From contig NZ_CAACUY010000003.1 in the NCBI RefSeq assembly GCF_900659615.1, positions 1 to 64,000 on the forward strand: a stretch of 64,000 nt of DNA, written 5' to 3'. The notes beneath the pieces are model-generated. The model worked only from the letters and a program-made list of their open reading frames with translations, was not told the DNA's origin and ran no database searches. This DNA is from Actinomadura fibrosa. Lineage in GTDB: Bacteria > Actinomycetota > Actinomycetes > Streptosporangiales > Streptosporangiaceae. Within the stretch, counting starts at the first letter, position 1, and each line of letters begins with the position of its first letter. Below are positions 60,373-64,000 of this stretch, in pieces. A program made the position numbers and the translations under genes.

Positions 60373-63300
60373 ATGCGCGGGACGGGCGGAGGTTGGTGGA
60401 CGAGGACGCATGCTGTGACAGCGCTGCTCGTCGGATCCGCGGTCGGGCTGATCGGGAATCTGGCGACCAGCACGGTGCAGATCGATGCGGCGTGGTGGGC
60501 GCCGGCGACCTGGTCGGCGACGGCAGCTCTGGTCGTAGCGGCAGTGGCGCTGGGCTGGTATGACGGGCGTCGAACCCTCAAGGTCGCTGCCCAAGCCGAG
60601 CGGAGCGCTGAGGTTGAGGCTGGCGAAGCGTTCGCGGCGGTGCGGCGGGAGTATGCCGAACGCCTGCGGGATCGGTACCGGCGAGTGGATCTGGAGGTCT
60701 TGCTGCCGTCGGATCAAAGTGAGCATCCGGCGATGCTGCTGGGTGAGGTCTTCGTCCCGCAGTTGGTGCGAACTGATCCGCCGCCACGTGAATTGTTGGA
60801 GTTGCCCCGGGAGGTGCTGCAGCGTCTGGTAGGCGCTGGTGAACTGACAGAGTTGCCGGGGGGAGTGGACCGGATTCGGCTGCAGCGGGTGCAGCGGACC
60901 TATCAGAATCGGCCGGCGCGGCCGGTGCTGGCGGCGGTGGCGGCAGCGGCAGGCGGGGTGGTGGTGCTCGGCGATCCGGGGGCGGGCAAGTCGACTTTTG
61001 CCCGGTATTTGATGCTGGCGCTGGCAGCCGGGGAGTTGCATACCGATGATGCCACAGCCGCAGGACTTCCGGCCGACCTTGCCGAGCGGCTGCCGGTGAT
61101 GGTGGAGTTGCGGCAGTTCGCTGATCCGCGATGGCGAGACGCGAAATTCCTCGACTTCCTGGACGACCGGTATCAGCGGGAGGGCTTGGGATTGCCCCGG
61201 CCGATGCTGGAGCGGTTCCTGAGCTCGGGTGGACGGGCGCTGGTGGTATTCGACGGGTTGGATGAGATCTTCGAGCCCAGGCAGCGCAACGCGATAGCCC
61301 GGCAGATCGACTGGTTCGCCCGCAGTCATCCGCAACTGCGCGTCGTGGTCACCTCACGGGTGATCGGCTATAACCGGGCGGTGTTCGACCGGGCCGGTTT
61401 CACCACCCTGATGCTGCAGGACCTGACCCGCCAGCAGGTCAGGCAGTTCACCACGGCATGGTTCGACCGCAGTTGCGCAGGCCGACCCGCCGATGCCGTG
61501 CGGTTGCGCAACCGCATCCTGACCGCGGTCGCCGACTCGCCCGCGGTCGCCGAGCTGGCGGGAAACCCGATGCTGCTGACGATTCTGGCGATCATCGCCC
61601 GCCGCCGCGAACTGCCACGCGACCGCCGCACCGTCTACCAGCACGCGGTCATGCTGCTGATCGACCAATGGGACGTCAACAAGGAACTCGCCGACCAGCA
61701 CACCGGTCTTCCTCGCCTGGAGCCCCGCGACAAGCTGCGCATGCTCCACACCGTCGCCCGCCGGATGCAGGACGGCCCCGCCGGCCTGGCCGGCAACCAC
61801 CTGCCCGGTGACGAGCTGACTGCGTTGTTCCGGAACTACTTCACCGGCCAACTCGCCTTGCCCACCGACCGTGCGGTACAGGCGGCCCGCACCATGCTTC
61901 AGCAGTTGCGCGACCGCAACTTCATCCTCGCCAGTTACGGCGCCGACCTGTACGGGTTCGTCCATCGCGCGTTCCTGGAATATCTGGCCGCCGATGAGAT
62001 CAACCAGCGCTTCACCAACCGCGCTCTCAACGAACAGGAGCTACTTGAGATCTACGGCACCCGCTGGAGCGATTCTTCCTGGACAGAAGTCCTGCTTCTG
62101 CTTGCCGGAATGGTGCCTGAACAGTTCGCCGTCGCCGCCATCATCCACCTGTTGAACGCCGACCCGGCCTGGCGCGCCCGAAGTGGTCCTCCACATCACC
62201 TACTGCTGGCCTTGCGTGCTGCGGCAGAGATCGACCACAGCCCTCAACTCACGTCCCACGCCCGCACCATAACCATCGCCGTCATCGAACTCATCAACAC
62301 CGTCCGAAAACGAGGCTTGTTCGGTGTGGACTGGATGAACGACCTCAGCAGGGCACTGCCTCCGATAGCGCTCGCTTCCTCGGCTGGACGACGGTGGCTT
62401 CAGCACGAGCGTTACCAGCGCTGGTACCTTTCCTCGCCTGGCCCGTCACCCGCTTCCCGGCGTCTGGCGGCACGGTGTTACCTCCTCACGCGTCCTCAAT
62501 CGTTGCCACAACTCCAGCACACCGCGCTTCACGAGATGCACGCTGACGTGCGGCGGGCTGCGGTGGAAGCGGTGGGCGCGGGCTGGGCCGGCGATCCTGA
62601 GGTCCTGCCTTGGCTTCGCGACCGCGCCACCAACGACCACGACACCAACGTGCGCTGGACTGCAGTGCAAGCGATGGGCGCAGGCTGGGCCGACGACCCT
62701 GAGAATCTGATGTGGCTTAGTGACCGCGCCATCAACGACCGGAACGCCAATGTCCGGCGAGCTGCGGTGGAGGCCATGGGCGTGGGCTGGGCTGGCGACC
62801 CAGAGATCCTCCTGCGGCTAGGTGACCGCGCCACCAACGACCAAGACGCCAGCGTCCGGCTGACCGCCGTGCAGGCGATGGGGTCGGGCTGGGCCGGTAA
62901 CGATGAAGCCCTCACCCTCCTGCGCACCCGTGCCGCCAAGGACCAAGACAACGATGTGCGGTGGGGCGCGGTCAAGGCGGTGGGAGTGGGCTGGGCCGGT
63001 GACGCCAAGGTTCTGGCATGGCTTCGCGATCGCGCCATCAACGATCACGACGACGATGTGCGACGAATAGCGGTCGAGGCGATAGGGACGGGCTGGGACG
63101 GTGACGACAGCGTTCTAACGTGGCTCGGCTGCCGCGCCACCGACGATCGACACGGCAGTGTGCGGCAGGCTGCGGTGCTGGCGGTGGGAACGGGTTGGGC
63201 CGGTGACGCCAAGGTCTTGGCGCGGCTCCGCGACCGCGCCACCAACGACCAGGACACCAACGTCCGACAGGCTGCGGTGCTGGCGGTCGGGGCGGGATGG

Positions 63301-63924
63301 TCAGGCGACCCTGAGATCTTGGTGTGGCTCCGTGACTGCGCCACCCACCATCAGGACGCCAGCGTGCGGCGAACTGCAGTCGAGGCGGCAGGATCGAACT
63401 GGAGCAGTAACGACGAAGCCCTCGCCCTCCTTCGCGACCGCGCCGGTAACGACCTCAACGCCAGCGTCCGCCGGGCCGCAGTACAGGCCATGGGGACGGG
63501 CTGGCCCGGTGACGCCAAGGTCCTGGTGTGGCTCCGCGACCGCGCCACCAACGACCGAGACGCCAGCGTGCGGCAGTCCGCGATGCAGGCGGTGGAGGCT
63601 GCGGCGGTGAGCTGGATGGGCGACCCTGCGATCCTGGCGTGGCTAGGCGATCGCGCCACCAACGACCAGGACGCCAGCGTGCGGCTGACCGCGGTCCAGG
63701 CGATGGGATTGGGCTGGCCCGGTGACGCCGAAGTCCTGGCGCGGCTTCGTGACCGCGCCATCAACGACCAGAACACCGACGTACGGCAAGTCGCGGTTGA
63801 AACCATGGGTTCGGGCTGGCCCGATGACGAAGAAACCCTGATCCTCCTCCGCGACCGCGCCACCAACGACGAGCATGCCAACGTCCGGCACGCGGCGGCA
63901 GCACTGCTGGCCTTCCTTACCTGA
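60373..63924 (+). CDS. NACHT NTPase with N-terminal membrane helices and C-terminal HEAT-like repeats
   Basis: 1183 residues. Two membrane helices lie at ~14-60 (VTALLVGSAVGLIGNLATST and SATAALVVAAVALGW), then a coiled region. NACHT domain: P-loop VVLGDPGAGKSTFARYLML (~197-215), Walker B GRALVVFDGLDEIFEP (~288-303), sensor VVVTSRVIGYN, and a winged-helix part with GFVHRAFLEYLAADEI. Residues ~717 to the end are 14 units of a 34-residue repeat with the core VRRAAVEAMGxGWxGD. STAND proteins of this build are signal-triggered; many bacterial NACHTs act in antiphage defence by sensing an intruder with the repeats and harming the cell. The membrane-anchored N-terminus may be the effector. A stand-alone gene in a low-GC island. 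Confidence 0.9.
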   Translation: MRGTGGGWWTRTHAVTALLVGSAVGLIGNLATSTVQIDAAWWAPATWSATAALVVAAVALGWYDGRRTLKVAAQAERSAEVEAGEAFAAVRREYAERLRDRYRRVDLEVLLPSDQSEHPAMLLGEVFVPQLVRTDPPPRELLELPREVLQRLVGAGELTELPGGVDRIRLQRVQRTYQNRPARPVLAAVAAAAGGVVVLGDPGAGKSTFARYLMLALAAGELHTDDATAAGLPADLAERLPVMVELRQFADPRWRDAKFLDFLDDRYQREGLGLPRPMLERFLSSGGRALVVFDGLDEIFEPRQRNAIARQIDWFARSHPQLRVVVTSRVIGYNRAVFDRAGFTTLMLQDLTRQQVRQFTTAWFDRSCAGRPADAVRLRNRILTAVADSPAVAELAGNPMLLTILAIIARRRELPRDRRTVYQHAVMLLIDQWDVNKELADQHTGLPRLEPRDKLRMLHTVARRMQDGPAGLAGNHLPGDELTALFRNYFTGQLALPTDRAVQAARTMLQQLRDRNFILASYGADLYGFVHRAFLEYLAADEINQRFTNRALNEQELLEIYGTRWSDSSWTEVLLLLAGMVPEQFAVAAIIHLLNADPAWRARSGPPHHLLLALRAAAEIDHSPQLTSHARTITIAVIELINTVRKRGLFGVDWMNDLSRALPPIALASSAGRRWLQHERYQRWYLSSPGPSPASRRLAARCYLLTRPQSLPQLQHTALHEMHADVRRAAVEAVGAGWAGDPEVLPWLRDRATNDHDTNVRWTAVQAMGAGWADDPENLMWLSDRAINDRNANVRRAAVEAMGVGWAGDPEILLRLGDRATNDQDASVRLTAVQAMGSGWAGNDEALTLLRTRAAKDQDNDVRWGAVKAVGVGWAGDAKVLAWLRDRAINDHDDDVRRIAVEAIGTGWDGDDSVLTWLGCRATDDRHGSVRQAAVLAVGTGWAGDAKVLARLRDRATNDQDTNVRQAAVLAVGAGWSGDPEILVWLRDCATHHQDASVRRTAVEAAGSNWSSNDEALALLRDRAGNDLNASVRRAAVQAMGTGWPGDAKVLVWLRDRATNDRDASVRQSAMQAVEAAAVSWMGDPAILAWLGDRATNDQDASVRLTAVQAMGLGWPGDAEVLARLRDRAINDQNTDVRQVAVETMGSGWPDDEETLILLRDRATNDEHANVRHAAAALLAFLT
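62521..63924 (+). repeat. 102-base tandem repeats encoding HEAT-like units
   Basis: Fourteen units; most are exactly 102 bases (34 codons), with GACCGCGCCACCAACGACC near each unit start. Unit 11 has three extra codons and the last unit is cut short by the stop. Adjacent units differ mainly at the codons before the VR motif and in the Asp-Pro/Asp-Ala loop. Confidence 0.9.
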
Positions 63925-63930
63925 AGGAAG
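63912..63930 (+). terminator. Hairpin spanning the NACHT stop codon
   Basis: CTTCCTT (63912-63918), loop ACCTG, AAGGAAG (63924-63930). A second hairpin follows at 63956-63978 (CTTGGCG ... CGCCAAG). Either could end the transcript; both are short. Confidence 0.4.
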
Positions 63931-64000
63931 CTGAGAAGGCTGCAAGGTCTGGCGGCTTGGCGAGTGTTGCGCGCCAAGTCGTGCAACGCCTCACCAACAC

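Noticed and set aside
62521-63924. Regular repeats that could be read as a CRISPR array
   Set aside because: Units are 102 bases without distinct repeat and spacer parts, and they encode a continuous HEAT-like protein repeat in frame. No cas genes are present.

Overview
The window is very GC-rich, uses GTG starts often and shows many TANNNT boxes placed 6-8 bases before a start codon (leaderless transcripts). Its gene content (SigK/RskA, GlgM, LAL-type LuxR, TMEM175, a DUF5997/LysR pair) points to an Actinomycetota chromosome. A filamentous actinomycete such as a Thermomonosporaceae relative is plausible, but no rRNA or tRNA is present to settle this.

Layout. (1) 1-7.6 kb: mixed housekeeping genes: the N-terminus of a membrane protein, aldo/keto reductase-like protein, HAD phosphatase, acyl-CoA synthetase, RidA-like protein, TerD, an unrecognised protein and an acyltransferase-3 membrane enzyme. 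(2) 7.6-16.2 kb: a redox/detoxification block with two paralogous LysR regulators, a quinone-reductase-type MDR, three related SDRs, an MFS exporter and a TMEM175 channel. (3) 16.4-20.9 kb: a sensor block with a flavin reductase-like protein, a cyclic-nucleotide-domain histidine kinase and an NTF2-like protein, facing a receiver-thioredoxin reductase fusion. (4) 21.2-41.3 kb: nineteen genes on the + strand, mostly overlapping by 1-11 bases and closed by a hairpin at 41.32 kb. The order is DJ-1, ThDP enzyme, two SnoaL-like proteins, GMC oxidoreductase, second DJ-1, VOC, AGE-type epimerase, STAS, GlgX fused to a second STAS, RsbW-like kinase, SpoIIE-type phosphatase, MinD-like ATPase, sugar nucleotidyltransferase, GlgM, three molybdo-hydroxylase subunits and a LuxR regulator. 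This is the most unusual part of the window: a partner-switching signalling module built into a glucan and carbonyl/aldehyde metabolism operon, with no sigma factor. (5) 41.3-45.3 kb: a LysR effector-domain protein and DUF5997 in a divergent leaderless pair, then a LAL regulator.

(6) 45.4-50.6 kb: a lipoprotein; a minus-strand XRE regulator and sigma factor with an apparent frameshift between them; a Sel1/TPR remnant; and a minus-strand envelope set (Tat-exported TPR/aspartyl-protease-like protein lacking its catalytic Asp, Pro-rich secreted peptide, L,D-transpeptidase) facing an OmpR-type two-component system. (7) 53.3-57.1 kb: rskA-sigK divergent from a membrane SuoX-like molybdoenzyme and a FAS1 lipoprotein. 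Both transcription units carry the same CCATCC-N15-CCGAAC promoter, each 7 bases before a GTG start, which fits an autoregulated SigK regulon. (8) 57.1-64 kb: lower GC, with long stretches lacking clear genes, a zincin-like membrane protein, a decayed nhaA and a large NACHT NTPase with about 14 HEAT-like repeats, which looks like an accessory or defence island.

Coordinates come from reading the sequence. Start codons were chosen from ribosome-binding sites, leaderless -10 spacing and family length. No database search was available.
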